From Reyranella sp. (lineage in GTDB: Bacteria > Pseudomonadota > Alphaproteobacteria > Reyranellales > Reyranellaceae): a stretch of 10,474 nucleotides of DNA. The translations under genes and the position numbers were made by a program. Location: assembly GCA_016780605.1 (NCBI GenBank), contig JADHLS010000109.1:1-10474 (forward strand), written 5' to 3'. Each line of letters starts with the position of its first letter. The stretch's first letter is position 1. Under the pieces are notes generated by a model. The model was not told the origin of the DNA, did no database searches, and worked only from the letters and a program-made list of their open reading frames with translations. This document shows positions 1-6,593 of the stretch, piece by piece.

Positions 1-294
1 GACATTGAGCGTGCCTGAGTTGGCCTTGCGGCCGACGCGCTCCAGCGCGTTGGTCATGCGATCGAAGGCATCGCGCAGGTCGGGCAGCAGCGCCTCGCCT
101 TCGCTGGTGATCTCGAGCCCGCGCGGGCGACGCACGAACAGCGCCACGCCGAGCCGCTCCTCGAGCGCCTTGACCTGGTGACTGACCGCGGCCTGGGTGA
201 CGTGGAGCTCTTCGGCGGCATGCGTGAAGGAGGCGTGACGGGCGGCGGCCTCGAAGGCGCGCAGCGCATTCAGGGGCAACTGAGAGCGGCTCAT
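1..294 (-). CDS. LysR-family transcriptional regulator, GcvA-type (partial, N-terminal 98 residues)
   Basis: This is the first 98 codons of a LysR-type DNA-binding regulator; the effector-binding domain lies beyond the left edge. The start is the ATG at 294-292 on the minus strand, giving MSRSQLPLNALRAFEAAARH, the usual opening of GcvA-like LysR proteins. The winged helix-turn-helix spans about residues 18-50, with the recognition-helix stretch VTQAAVSHQVKALEERLGV at 32-50 and LFVRRPRGLEIT at 52-63 forming the wing. The linker helix begins near residue 68. LysR proteins bind as dimers or tetramers to dyads, often in the promoter of a divergent gene and their own. Here the divergent neighbour is a DUF1127 gene, and a 15-bp dyad sits 16 bp upstream of this start. 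The family call is firm. The regulated pathway cannot be read from this fragment; resemblance to GcvA does not prove a glycine-cleavage role. Confidence 0.93.
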   Translation of the reverse strand, partial: MSRSQLPLNALRAFEAAARHASFTHAAEELHVTQAAVSHQVKALEERLGVALFVRRPRGLEITSEGEALLPDLRDAFDRMTNALERVGRKANSGTLNV

Positions 295-309
295 TTAAGG
301 CAGTGAGTG

Positions 310-324
310 CATAGTTTTTCTATG
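310..324. promoter_or_regulatory. Candidate LysR-type operator dyad
   Basis: The sequence CATAG-N5-CTATG is a perfect 15-bp interrupted palindrome with a T-only centre, 16 bp upstream of the lysR start and about 110 bp upstream of the DUF1127 start. LysR-type regulators usually bind 15-bp imperfect dyads between divergent genes, so autoregulation is the natural reading. On the minus strand it would overlap the -10 region of a possible weak promoter (TTGCTC at 338-333, 17-bp spacer). The dyad is seen directly; its function is inferred. Confidence 0.4.
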
Positions 325-435
325 TCTCCCCCGAGCAATCGTCCTTTGAAGAACGCGTTACCTTAGCGCAAATAGGGCAAGTATACGAGGCGCTCCACGG
401 CAATCCGGCCGCGACGCCTCAAACGGAGCTAAGCC

Positions 436-675
436 ATGTCGACCCTGTCCAGCGTGCGGGAATTCGCCCGCGCGGATGCCCCCTCCTTCACCTTTGGCCG
501 CGCCCTCGCGCTGCTGGCCGGTGTGGTCGTGGTCGGGATCGAGCGCGCCATGACCCGGGCCGAGGTTGCCCGTTCGCGACGCCAACTGGCCCAGCTCGAC
601 GAGCGCCTGCTGCGGGATATCGGCCTCGACCGGGCCACCGCCCGGCTGGAAGCCGACAAAAGCTTCTGGGCCTAA
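436..675 (+). CDS. DUF1127 (YjiS-like) small protein
   Basis: A 79-residue protein with a C-terminal DUF1127 domain at about residues 40-72. Its core is the family signature RRQLAQLDERLLRDIGLDR (48-66), followed by the frequent acidic/aromatic tail ending SFWA. Residues 22-35 (RALALLAGVVVVGI) are hydrophobic but short, so a membrane anchor is possible and not certain. GGAG at 425-428 lies 7 bases before the ATG and supports this start. DUF1127 proteins are abundant in alphaproteobacteria. Some members have been linked to RNA binding, phosphate or carbon metabolism and small-RNA turnover, but no single function covers the family, so none is assigned here. It is divergent from the LysR gene, an arrangement that suggests control by that regulator. 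A weak promoter-like TATACG lies at 382-387. The family call is confident and the role unknown. Confidence 0.88.
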   Translation: MSTLSSVREFARADAPSFTFGRALALLAGVVVVGIERAMTRAEVARSRRQLAQLDERLLRDIGLDRATARLEADKSFWA

Positions 676-741
676 GACCGGTCGCTAATTGCCGGCGGGT
701 GGCGGATAGAGCAGGTTGGGCCATGGTGCTTTGATGGCGCC

Positions 742-1875
742 ATGACCCAACATTCTCTTACGCTCCCCACCTTGGCGCTCGCTTCTCCCCCCCACGTCGA
801 CGCCCTGCCGGACGAGCAAACCTGCTGGCAGGCCGTGCAGCGGCGCGACCGGGGCTACAATGGCAGGTTCTGGTTCTCGGTCCGCACGACCGGGGTCTAT
901 TGCCTGCCGTCGTGTGCGGCGCGTCCGCCGTTGCGCCGTAACGTCGACTTCCACGCCTCGCCGCAAGCGGCCGAGGCGGCGGGCTTCCGGCCCTGCAAGC
1001 GCTGCAAGCCGCGTGACTGGCGGGCCGACCTCGGCCTCAGCAAGCCGGTCGCCGAGGCCTGCGCGCTGTTCGATTCGACCGACGGCGATACCCCGCCCTC
1101 GCTGGCCCAGGTGGCGCGCAAGGTCGGCATGACGCCGGGCGCGCTCAGCAAGCGCTTCGTTGCCGAGCTCGGCGTCAATTCGCGCGACTGGCTGGCGGCG
1201 CGCAAGCGCCAGCGCTTCCGCAAGGCCCTGCGCGAGGGCGAACCGGTGGCCGACGCGCTCTATGGCGCGGGCTACGGCTCGCCGAGCCGCGTCTACGAGA
1301 CCAGCGACAAGGCGCTGGGCATGACGCCCGCGACCTACGCCAAGGGTGGCGCCGGCGCGCACATCGACTACACCACGGTCGAGTCCGACTACGGCCGCGT
1401 CCTGGTGGCGGCGACCCAGAAGGGCATCGCCGCGGTCTTCCTGGGCGACAACGACCGCGCCCTCGAGAAGAGCCTCAAGCACGACTTCCCGGCGGCCGAC
1501 ATCACGCGCAACGACCAGGCGCTGGCGCCGCGCGTCAAAGGCGTGCTGGCGCGGCTCTATGGCCGCAAGCCCTCGGCGCTCGATGCCGCCGACGTGCCGC
1601 TCGACATCATCGGCACGGCCTTCCAGTGGAAGGTCTGGAAGGAGCTGACCAGGATCCCGCCGGGCGAGACCCGCACCTACGGCGAGATCGCCCGCCGCAT
1701 CGGCGCCCCGGGCTCGGCGCGCGCCGTCGGCCGCGCCTGCGCCACCAACCAGGCGGCCGGTGTGATTCCCTGCCATCGCGCCGTCGGCTCGAGCGGCGCG
1801 CTCACCGGCTATCGCTGGGGTGTGGCGCGCAAGGAGCGGCTGCTCGCGGACGAACGTCGGCGCAGCAGCACGTAG
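742..1875 (+). CDS. ada: Bifunctional Ada: methylphosphotriester / O6-methylguanine-DNA methyltransferase and transcriptional regulator
   Basis: This 377-residue protein has the complete Ada architecture. Residues 26-92 are the zinc-binding Ada domain with four cysteines, C54, C58, C85 and C88 (VYCLPSC and PCKRCKP), matching C38/C42/C69/C72 of E. coli. The first of these takes a methyl group from phosphotriesters and switches the protein to an activator. Residues 97-200 form an AraC-type helix-turn-helix region. Residues 207-370 are the O6-alkylguanine transferase domain, with the suicide site IPCHR (C344) and the downstream SSGALTGYRWG motif. Transfer to cysteine is stoichiometric and irreversible. 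The start at 742 has no clear Shine-Dalgarno sequence and gives about 16 residues more at the N-terminus than E. coli Ada; no better in-frame start is evident before the Ada domain. I see no convincing Ada box upstream. The 3' end overlaps the convergent smr gene by 67 bp. Confidence 0.96.
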   Translation: MTQHSLTLPTLALASPPHVDALPDEQTCWQAVQRRDRGYNGRFWFSVRTTGVYCLPSCAARPPLRRNVDFHASPQAAEAAGFRPCKRCKPRDWRADLGLSKPVAEACALFDSTDGDTPPSLAQVARKVGMTPGALSKRFVAELGVNSRDWLAARKRQRFRKALREGEPVADALYGAGYGSPSRVYETSDKALGMTPATYAKGGAGAHIDYTTVESDYGRVLVAATQKGIAAVFLGDNDRALEKSLKHDFPAADITRNDQALAPRVKGVLARLYGRKPSALDAADVPLDIIGTAFQWKVWKELTRIPPGETRTYGEIARRIGAPGSARAVGRACATNQAAGVIPCHRAVGSSGALTGYRWGVARKERLLADERRRSST

Positions 1876-2360
1876 AAGGCGCCACCGCCGCCGTGACGCG
1901 CATGCGCGGCTCGCACCGCGCGCACGCGCTGGCGGTTGTCGGCGCGGTTCAGCCAGCCCACGAACTCGGCGCGGATGCGGCCTCCCAGCATGCGGCTGCC
2001 TTCCAGCCGCAGGCCCTTGCCGGTGACGATCAGCACGACGCGCAGGTCGCGCGACGCTGCATCCTCGAGAAAGGTCGCGACGGCACGCTCGGCCGCGGCC
2101 AGCGTCATGCCATGCAGGTCGAGTGAAGCCTGCGGCATCAGCTTGCCGCGCGCGAGGGAACGCGAGACGTCGCGATCGAAATTGTGATCGTCGGCTGTGA
2201 GTTCAGACTCCCTTGTCATCCCGAGCGCAGCGAGGGACCTTTTCTGTGGCTTCAAAGGTCCCTCGGGCTTCGCCCTCGGGATGACAGGACGCGCCTTGTG
2301 GCCCTTGAGCGGCTTCACCCCGGACATGGCAGCAGCGAACAGGTGCGCGTCCTTGACCAT
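1809..2360 (-). CDS. Smr-domain protein with in-frame palindromic repeat insertion
   Basis: A 183-residue protein whose C-terminal half is an Smr (small MutS-related) domain, about residues 79-168. It contains the signature DLHG at 81-84, the strand/loop IVTGKG at 111-116 and HGGGGAFYVLLRRR at 156-169. Smr domains are nucleases or nucleic-acid binders; stand-alone proteobacterial members are mostly uncharacterised, although some act on ribosome-linked mRNA. The N-terminal piece (KDAHLFAAAMSGVKPLKG) resembles the short leader helix of alphaproteobacterial Smr proteins. Residues 25-50 come entirely from a palindromic repeat lying in phase between this leader and the Smr core. The ATG at 2360 is chosen because an in-frame stop occurs at 2396-2394 with no start codon between; no Shine-Dalgarno sequence is visible. 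The last 14 residues after RRR run antisense through ada and are probably unstructured. It is divergent from the TPR gene by only 47 bp. Confidence 0.85.
   Translation of the reverse strand: MVKDAHLFAAAMSGVKPLKGHKARPVIPRAKPEGPLKPQKRSLAALGMTRESELTADDHNFDRDVSRSLARGKLMPQASLDLHGMTLAAAERAVATFLEDAASRDLRVVLIVTGKGLRLEGSRMLGGRIRAEFVGWLNRADNRQRVRAVRAAHARHGGGGAFYVLLRRRSSASSRSLRATPQR
2211..2288. repeat. Dispersed-type palindromic repeat (CHPERSEGP-type) inside smr
   Basis: An imperfect 78-bp palindrome. The outer arms are TGTCATCCCGAG (2214-2225) and CTCGGGATGACA (2275-2286). The inner arms are GAGGGACCTTT (2232-2242) and AAAGGTCCCTC (2254-2264) around an 11-nt loop. The terminal CCT/AGG trinucleotides pair with one bulged T. 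One plus-strand frame reads CHPERSEGP, a peptide I recognise as the hallmark of a widespread bacterial intergenic repeat family often mis-translated in databases. Here it occupies exactly 26 codons (25-50) of smr on the minus strand with no stop. The palindrome is seen directly; membership in a multi-copy family is from recognition and needs a genome search. Confidence 0.8.
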
Positions 2361-2407
2361 GCCGTTTCGTGTAGCCTTGGCGGCATGGCGGGTCTACACA
2401 GCGCGCC

Positions 2408-3769
2408 ATGGCTCTGGCGCCCCACCCCCCCTCGCGGACCCCGCCGCCACCCGATCCCGATCTCGAGACCGGCCTTCAATATCTGAAGGCGGGCTGGTTC
2501 GATCGCGCCGAGCCGCTGTTCCGCTCGGCCCTGGGACGGCACGGCGAGCGGCCCGACATCCTGCACTTCCTTGCCGTCTGCCTGGCGCAGCGCGGCGCGT
2601 TCAGCGACGCCGAAACGATGTGGCGCAAGGCGCTGGCGAAAGATCCCAACGAGCCCATGCTCTCCTACAATCTCGGCCTGGTGGCGCGCCGGCTCGGCAA
2701 CATCGACGAGGCGGCGCGGCGTTTCCGCGACACCATTCGCCGTGCGCCTGCCCATGTCGAGGCACGCCTGGCGCTCGCCTCCACCTATATGGACCTCGGC
2801 CGCTTCGCCGCCGCCGAGCGCGATCTCGGCGAGTTCATCGCCAATATCGACCAGGCCATCGAGAAGGGCGTCCAGGGGGCCGAGGGCCTGAAGCCATTGC
2901 AGGCGCGGGCGCGAAACATGCTCGGCCATGCGCTTTATCGCCTGGGCCACTATGCGCCGGCTATCGAGATGCTGGATATGGCCCTGGTCGATGCAGGCGA
3001 CGATGCCGCCCGCCGCGCCCAGATCCTGGGCGATCGCGCCCTGGCACTGGGCGGGCTCGGCCATCATGACGAAGCGATCGCGGGCGCGCAGCAGGCGCTG
3101 GAGCTCGCCCCCGACAGCGCCGTCCTGCAGCACGTGCTGGGCTTCGTCCTGAACTTCGCGGGGCGGCCCGAGGAAGCCATCGGGCCCATCCAGCGCGCGC
3201 TGGAGATCGATCCCAATTTCATTGGCGCCTACAGGACGCTGGCGATGGCCCAGACGCAGGTCGGCAAGGCGGCTGAGGCCGTCGAGCTGCTGCAGCGCGC
3301 CCTGCGCCAGAGCCCGTCGGACAGCGATGCCATCCTGCAGCTCTCGCTGCTGCACATCGAGCTGAAGCAGTTCGCCGAGGCCCTGGCCGTGCTGGAGCCG
3401 CATCTCAAGCAGGCGCCCGGCGACGTGCGGGCGCTCAACAACGAGGGATTGGCACTGCGCGGCCTTGGGCGGTTCGACGAGGCGCGGCGGGCGTTGAAGC
3501 GCGCGTCGCGGCTGGCGAGCGATGATCCCATGGTGCTGACCAATCTCGGCTGCGTGCTGGTCGATCTCGGCCGGGCTGCCGAAGCGCGGCCATTGCACGA
3601 GCATGCGCTGCGCGCCCTGCCGGGCGATTCCCGCCTGCTCGGCAATTATGGCATCTGCCTCGCCGCACTGGGCGAAAAGGACAAGGCGCGCGAGGCGCTG
3701 GATTCGGCGCTGGCCGCCAATCCGAACAATGCCGAAGCCCTCGATGCCTTGGTGACCCTCGGCGCATGA
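2408..3769 (+). CDS. Tetratricopeptide-repeat protein
   Basis: A 453-residue protein made almost wholly of TPR units. Roughly eleven to twelve 34-residue repeats can be followed from about residue 16 to 441. The clearest are 204-237 (DRALALGGLGHHDEAIAGAQ), 238-271 (FAGRPEEAIGPIQRALEIDP), 272-305, 340-373 (GLALRGLGRFDEARRALKRA) and 408-441. The conserved G/A/P positions recur in each; the stretch near 140-165 breaks the periodicity. There is no signal peptide, membrane segment or catalytic domain; the N-terminus is proline-rich (PHPPSRTPPPPDPD). It is therefore probably a cytoplasmic scaffold for protein partners, which cannot be named. No Shine-Dalgarno sequence precedes the ATG. Its stop overlaps the yggS start as ATGA, so the two are probably translated together in an operon that continues into mutM. 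The TPR identity is firm; the function is unknown. Confidence 0.9.
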   Translation: MALAPHPPSRTPPPPDPDLETGLQYLKAGWFDRAEPLFRSALGRHGERPDILHFLAVCLAQRGAFSDAETMWRKALAKDPNEPMLSYNLGLVARRLGNIDEAARRFRDTIRRAPAHVEARLALASTYMDLGRFAAAERDLGEFIANIDQAIEKGVQGAEGLKPLQARARNMLGHALYRLGHYAPAIEMLDMALVDAGDDAARRAQILGDRALALGGLGHHDEAIAGAQQALELAPDSAVLQHVLGFVLNFAGRPEEAIGPIQRALEIDPNFIGAYRTLAMAQTQVGKAAEAVELLQRALRQSPSDSDAILQLSLLHIELKQFAEALAVLEPHLKQAPGDVRALNNEGLALRGLGRFDEARRALKRASRLASDDPMVLTNLGCVLVDLGRAAEARPLHEHALRALPGDSRLLGNYGICLAALGEKDKAREALDSALAANPNNAEALDALVTLGA

Positions 3770-4455
3770 GCGAAGCCACCGATCGCCAATCCACCGACAG
3801 ACTGGCCGAGGTCCTTCGGCGCATCGCCGAGGCTGCGCGCGCCGCCGGCCGCGACCCCGCTTCCGTTACCCTGGTCGCCGTCTCCAAGACCCATGGCGCC
3901 GACCGGGTGCGCGAGCTCCTGCAGGCCGGCCAGCGTGTGTTCGGCGAGAATCGCGTGCAGGAGGCCGAAGGCAAGTTCCCGGCGCTGAAGGCCGAGTATG
4001 CCGACCTGCAGCTGCACCTGATCGGCCCCTTGCAGACCAACAAGGCACGTGACGCCGTGGCGCTGTTCGACGTCATCGAATCGGTCGACCGCGAGCGGCT
4101 GGCAGTGACGCTCGCCAAGGAGATGGAACGCACCGGCCGGCGACCCGACTGCTACATACAGGTCAATACCGGCGAGGAGCCGCAGAAGGCGGGCGTGCTG
4201 CCGAAGGACCTCGATGCCTTCGTCGCCTCTTGCCGCGACGTCCACAAGCTTCCCGTCGTCGGGCTGATGTGCATTCCACCGGTCGATGAGGAGCCGGCGC
4301 TGCATTTCGGGCTTCTGGCCAAGATGGCGGCGCGCAACGGTTTGCTCAAGGTGAGCATGGGCATGAGCGCCGACTACGAGACGGCGGTGCGCATGGGCGC
4401 CACCCATGTCCGCGTTGGCACAGCCTTGTTCGGCCAACGCGAGACTCATGCCTGA
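3766..4455 (+). CDS. yggS: YggS/PROSC-family pyridoxal 5'-phosphate homeostasis protein
   Basis: This 229-residue protein is a single-domain PLP-binding TIM barrel of the YggS/PLPBP family. It has no known enzymatic activity but keeps the cellular PLP pool, and through it amino-acid metabolism, in balance. The Schiff-base lysine is K41 in VAVSKTHGA. Other family motifs are FGENRVQEA (59-67), HLIGPLQTNKA (84-94), YIQVNTGEEPQKAG (130-143), GLMCIPP (166-172) and the phosphate-binding C-terminal SMGMSADYETAV (197-208) with HVRVGTALFG (214-223). The length matches the family. The start overlaps the TPR stop by 4 bp (ATGA), and the 3' end overlaps mutM by 8 bp, so translational coupling on both sides is likely. 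In many bacteria yggS sits with proC or cell-division genes; its place between a TPR gene and mutM is less usual. Confidence 0.96.
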   Translation: MSEATDRQSTDRLAEVLRRIAEAARAAGRDPASVTLVAVSKTHGADRVRELLQAGQRVFGENRVQEAEGKFPALKAEYADLQLHLIGPLQTNKARDAVALFDVIESVDRERLAVTLAKEMERTGRRPDCYIQVNTGEEPQKAGVLPKDLDAFVASCRDVHKLPVVGLMCIPPVDEEPALHFGLLAKMAARNGLLKVSMGMSADYETAVRMGATHVRVGTALFGQRETHA

Positions 4456-5287
4456 GCTGCCCGAGGTCGAAACCGTCCGTCGCGGTCTCGTGCCGAAACT
4501 GGTCGGGCGGCAAATCGTGAAGCTGGTGCAGCGGCGGCGCGATCTCCGGGTGCCGATGCCGGCCAAATTTGCCCAGAAAGTCGAGGGGCTGAAGATCCGG
4601 GCGATCGACCGACGCGCCAAATACCTGCTGCTGCGGCTGAGCAACGGCAACACCCTGATCGCCCATCTCGGCATGTCGGGACGCATGACCTTGCACGACG
4701 CCAAGAGCGCGGCCGAGCATCCTTTCGAGCGGCACGATCATGTCGTGTTCGAGACCGACGAGGGCTGGCAGGTCCGTTTCAACGACGCACGGCGCTTTGG
4801 CCTGATGCTGTTGGTGGCCGATGACGCGGTGCCGAAGCACAAGCTCTTCAAGGGGTTGGGACCGGAGCCCCTCGACGAGGCGTTCGACGGTGCGATGCTG
4901 GCCAGTCGCCTCAAGGGACGCAAGACGCCGATCAAGGCGGCGCTGCTCGATCAGAAGACCTTGGTCGGCGTCGGCAATATATACGCCTGCGAGGCCCTGT
5001 TCCTGGCCGGGATCTCGCCGCGGCGCTCGGCCCATACCGTCCAGGGCGAACGCGCCGACCGGCTGGTCGCCGCCATCAAGCAGGTGTTGCTGCGCTCGAT
5101 CGACGACGGCGGCTCGACCTTGCGCGACCACGTCCAGCCGGGCGGCGAGCTCGGCTACTTCCAGACGCGGTTCAACGTCTATGACCGGGCGGGCGCGGTC
5201 TGCCCGACGCGGGGCTGCGGCCATCTCGTCAAGCGGCTCGTGCAATCGGGTCGCTCGACCTTCTATTGCGCGCACTGCCAACGGTAG
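4448..5287 (+). CDS. mutM: Formamidopyrimidine-DNA glycosylase (Fpg/MutM)
   Basis: Bifunctional base-excision repair enzyme that removes 8-oxoguanine and formamidopyrimidines and nicks the abasic site by beta,delta-elimination. The true start is the ATG at 4448, because the catalytic residue is the N-terminal proline exposed by Met removal: MPELPEVETVRRGL. A longer in-frame reading from 4406 would bury it. Catalytic P2, E3 and K58 (DRRAKYLLL) are present, as is the lesion-recognition loop region HLGMSGRM (73-80). The helix-two-turn-helix region includes LVGVGNIYACEALF (172-185). The C-terminal zinc finger uses C252, C257, C274 and C277; its first pair is CPTRGC (four residues apart), a spacing I associate with alphaproteobacterial MutM. 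The total of 279 residues is slightly above the E. coli 269. It overlaps yggS by 8 bp, so it is the third gene of the TPR-yggS-mutM operon; enoyl-CoA hydratase follows after 30 bp. Confidence 0.97.
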   Translation: MPELPEVETVRRGLVPKLVGRQIVKLVQRRRDLRVPMPAKFAQKVEGLKIRAIDRRAKYLLLRLSNGNTLIAHLGMSGRMTLHDAKSAAEHPFERHDHVVFETDEGWQVRFNDARRFGLMLLVADDAVPKHKLFKGLGPEPLDEAFDGAMLASRLKGRKTPIKAALLDQKTLVGVGNIYACEALFLAGISPRRSAHTVQGERADRLVAAIKQVLLRSIDDGGSTLRDHVQPGGELGYFQTRFNVYDRAGAVCPTRGCGHLVKRLVQSGRSTFYCAHCQR

Positions 5288-5317
5288 TTAGCTAGAGCGG
5301 TCAAGTCGGAGGGACAC

Positions 5318-6097
5318 GTGACCGCCTATCAGAACATCAAGACCGAGACCAAGGGTCGCGTCGGCATCATCCGACTCGATCGGCCCAAGGCGCTGAATGC
5401 ACTCTGCGCCGACCTCGTTCGCGAGCTCGGCCAAGCGCTCGACGCCTTCGAGGCGGATGCGGGCATCGGTTGCATGGTGCTCACCGGCAGCGACAAGGCC
5501 TTCGCCGCCGGCGCCGACATCAAGGAGATGAAGGACCAGACCTACCAGGACGTCTTTCTCAAGGACTTCATCACCGTCGGCTGGGAGAAGGTGAGCCAGG
5601 TGCGCAAGCCGATCGTCGCGGCGGTCGCGGGCTATGCGCTGGGCGGCGGCTGCGAGATGGCGATGATGTGCGACTTCATCATCGCCGCCGACAATGCGAA
5701 GTTCGGCCAGCCGGAGATCACGCTCGGTACCATACCGGGCGCTGGCGGCACCCAGCGGCTGCCGCGCTTCGTCGGCAAGTCCAAGGCCATGGACCTCGTG
5801 CTCACCGGCCGCATGATGGACGCCGCCGAAGCCGAGCGCTGCGGCCTGGTGAGCCGCGTCGTGCCGCTCGCCGATCTCATGAACGACGCCATCGCCACGG
5901 CGGAAAAGATCGCCGGCATGTCGCTGCCCGCCACCATGGTCGCCAAGGAGGCGGTCAACCGCGCCTTCGAGACGACCTTGGCCGAGGGCGTGCGATTCGA
6001 GAGACGTACCTTCCATGCGACGTTCGGCTTCGAGGATCGCGCCGAGGGCATGGCGGCCTTCGCCGACAAGCGCAAGGCCGCCTGGAAACACAGGTAG
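5318..6097 (+). CDS. Enoyl-CoA hydratase (crotonase family, short-chain type)
   Basis: A 259-residue crotonase-fold protein predicted to hydrate trans-2-enoyl-CoA to 3-hydroxyacyl-CoA in fatty-acid beta-oxidation. Both catalytic glutamates are present: E113 in [15 protein letters not shown] and E133 in FGQPEITLG, equivalent to E144/E164 of the rat enzyme. The oxyanion-hole segment [11 protein letters not shown] is at 61-71. [14 protein letters not shown] (140-153) and the C-terminal [19 protein letters not shown] (238-256) are typical of true short-chain hydratases of the PaaF/FadB1 type, favouring hydratase over isomerase. The start is a GTG at 5318, supported by a strong GGAGGG at 5308-5313 and by alignment of the N-terminus. 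It lies 30 bp after mutM, so read-through from that operon is plausible. The gene is well known next to mutM and rpsT near dnaA in rhizobia and relatives. Substrate chain length is not determined by the sequence. Confidence 0.95.
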   Translation: MTAYQNIKTETKGRVGIIRLDRPKALNALCADLVRELGQALDAFEADAGIGCMVLTGSDKAFAAGADIKEMKDQTYQDVFLKDFITVGWEKVSQVRKPIVAAVAGYALGGGCEMAMMCDFIIAADNAKFGQPEITLGTIPGAGGTQRLPRFVGKSKAMDLVLTGRMMDAAEAERCGLVSRVVPLADLMNDAIATAEKIAGMSLPATMVAKEAVNRAFETTLAEGVRFERRTFHATFGFEDRAEGMAAFADKRKAAWKHR

Positions 6098-6106
6098 GCG
6101 CGCTTT

Positions 6107-6142
6107 CGATCGGATGGAACCGCGCGCGGTTCCATCCGATCG
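6107..6142. repeat. Perfect 36-bp palindrome downstream of the enoyl-CoA hydratase
   Basis: CGATCGGATGGAACCGCG at 6107-6124 is followed immediately by its exact reverse complement at 6125-6142, an 18-bp stem with no built-in spacer. It begins 10 bp after the hydratase stop codon. There is no T tract on either side, so it is not a canonical intrinsic terminator. It may be a REP-like 3'-end hairpin that protects mRNA, or a member of a dispersed family. The symmetry is directly visible; the role is inferred. Confidence 0.75.
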
Positions 6143-6176
6143 GAAACGCGTTGGTCCGGGCTCCTTGTTCCAAAAC

Positions 6177-6212
6177 GCATTTCGGCCGGCTGCTTCCAGC
6201 CGGCCGAAATGC
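6177..6212. terminator. Second strong hairpin (16-bp stem, CTTC loop), possible terminator
   Basis: GCATTTCGGCCGGCTG (6177-6192) pairs perfectly with CAGCCGGCCGAAATGC (6197-6212) around the tetraloop CTTC, a very stable 16-bp stem. On the plus strand the next bases are TCTATAAATG, so a U tract is lacking. On the minus strand the stem is followed by GTTTTGG, slightly better but with no gene ending there. It lies between the hydratase and the rpsT promoter, so separating the two transcription units is its likely job. It could equally be a REP-like element. Confidence 0.5.
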
Positions 6213-6238
6213 TCTATAAATGGCTGGTTTTGGCGGGG

Positions 6239-6267
6239 TTGACCGACCGCCGGCCGGCCCGTATACA
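6239..6267 (+). promoter_or_regulatory. Sigma70-type promoter of rpsT
   Basis: TTGACC at 6239-6244 and TATACA at 6262-6267 are separated by exactly 17 bp, close to the housekeeping-sigma consensus. Transcription would begin near 6274, giving a leader of about 20 nt before the rpsT ATG that carries AAGGA (6280-6284) and GAGGA (6286-6290). This is the best promoter match in the window. Confidence 0.75.
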
Positions 6268-6294
6268 CCCGCCCTTCCGAAGGACGAGGAATAG

Positions 6295-6558
6295 ATGGCA
6301 AGTCACAAGTCGGCCGAGAAGCGCGCGCGTCAAACCAAGCGCCGCACCGCCGTGAACACCGCGCGCCGCAGCCGAGTGCGCGGCTCGATCAAGAAGGTCG
6401 AAGAAGCGATCAAGGCCGGCGACAAGAAGGCCGCCGCCGACGCGCTGCGCGCGGCGCAGCCGGAGATCCAGCGCGGGGCGACCAAGCACGTCGTCACCAA
6501 GAATGCGGCATCGCGTCGAGTGTCGCGCCTCGCGGCACGCATCAAGGCGATGGCGTGA
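6295..6558 (+). CDS. rpsT: 30S ribosomal protein S20
   Basis: An 87-residue, strongly basic protein that binds 16S rRNA early in assembly of the small subunit. The N-terminus [20 protein letters not shown] and the C-terminal [17 protein letters not shown] match S20 throughout, and the length is normal for the family. AAGGA and GAGGA lie upstream of the ATG. It is a single-gene unit: its own promoter is at 6239-6267 and a strong intrinsic terminator starts 36 bp after the stop codon. In E. coli S20 represses its own translation; nothing in the short leader here shows that directly. Its position between enoyl-CoA hydratase and dnaA is a conserved alphaproteobacterial arrangement. Confidence 0.98.
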   Translation: MASHKSAEKRARQTKRRTAVNTARRSRVRGSIKKVEEAIKAGDKKAAADALRAAQPEIQRGATKHVVTKNAASRRVSRLAARIKAMA

Positions 6559-6593
6559 GCTGCGGTGACGCAATCGACAACGCAGACAAGGTG

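Noticed and set aside
676..741. Ada-responsive operator upstream of ada
   Set aside because: AAT occurs near 687 but the GCAA half-site is not at the expected spacing; no convincing Ada box or promoter hexamers.
685..1776. 363-codon open frame on the minus strand opposite ada
   Set aside because: It is fully antisense to a gene with intact catalytic motifs. Its composition (Arg/Ala/Gly-rich, no domain) is that expected of a GC-rich shadow frame.
2197..3069. Plus-strand frame of 290 codons containing the repeat and part of the TPR region
   Set aside because: It runs out of phase through the TPR gene, and its N-terminus is the translated palindromic repeat. No family resemblance after that.
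2315..3604. 429-codon minus-strand frame opposite the TPR gene
   Set aside because: Shadow of the TPR coding frame; the sense strand has clear 34-residue periodicity and operon coupling.
4406..4447. Longer N-terminus for MutM
   Set aside because: It would place 14 residues before the proline that must be N-terminal for catalysis, so the ATG at 4448 is the real start.
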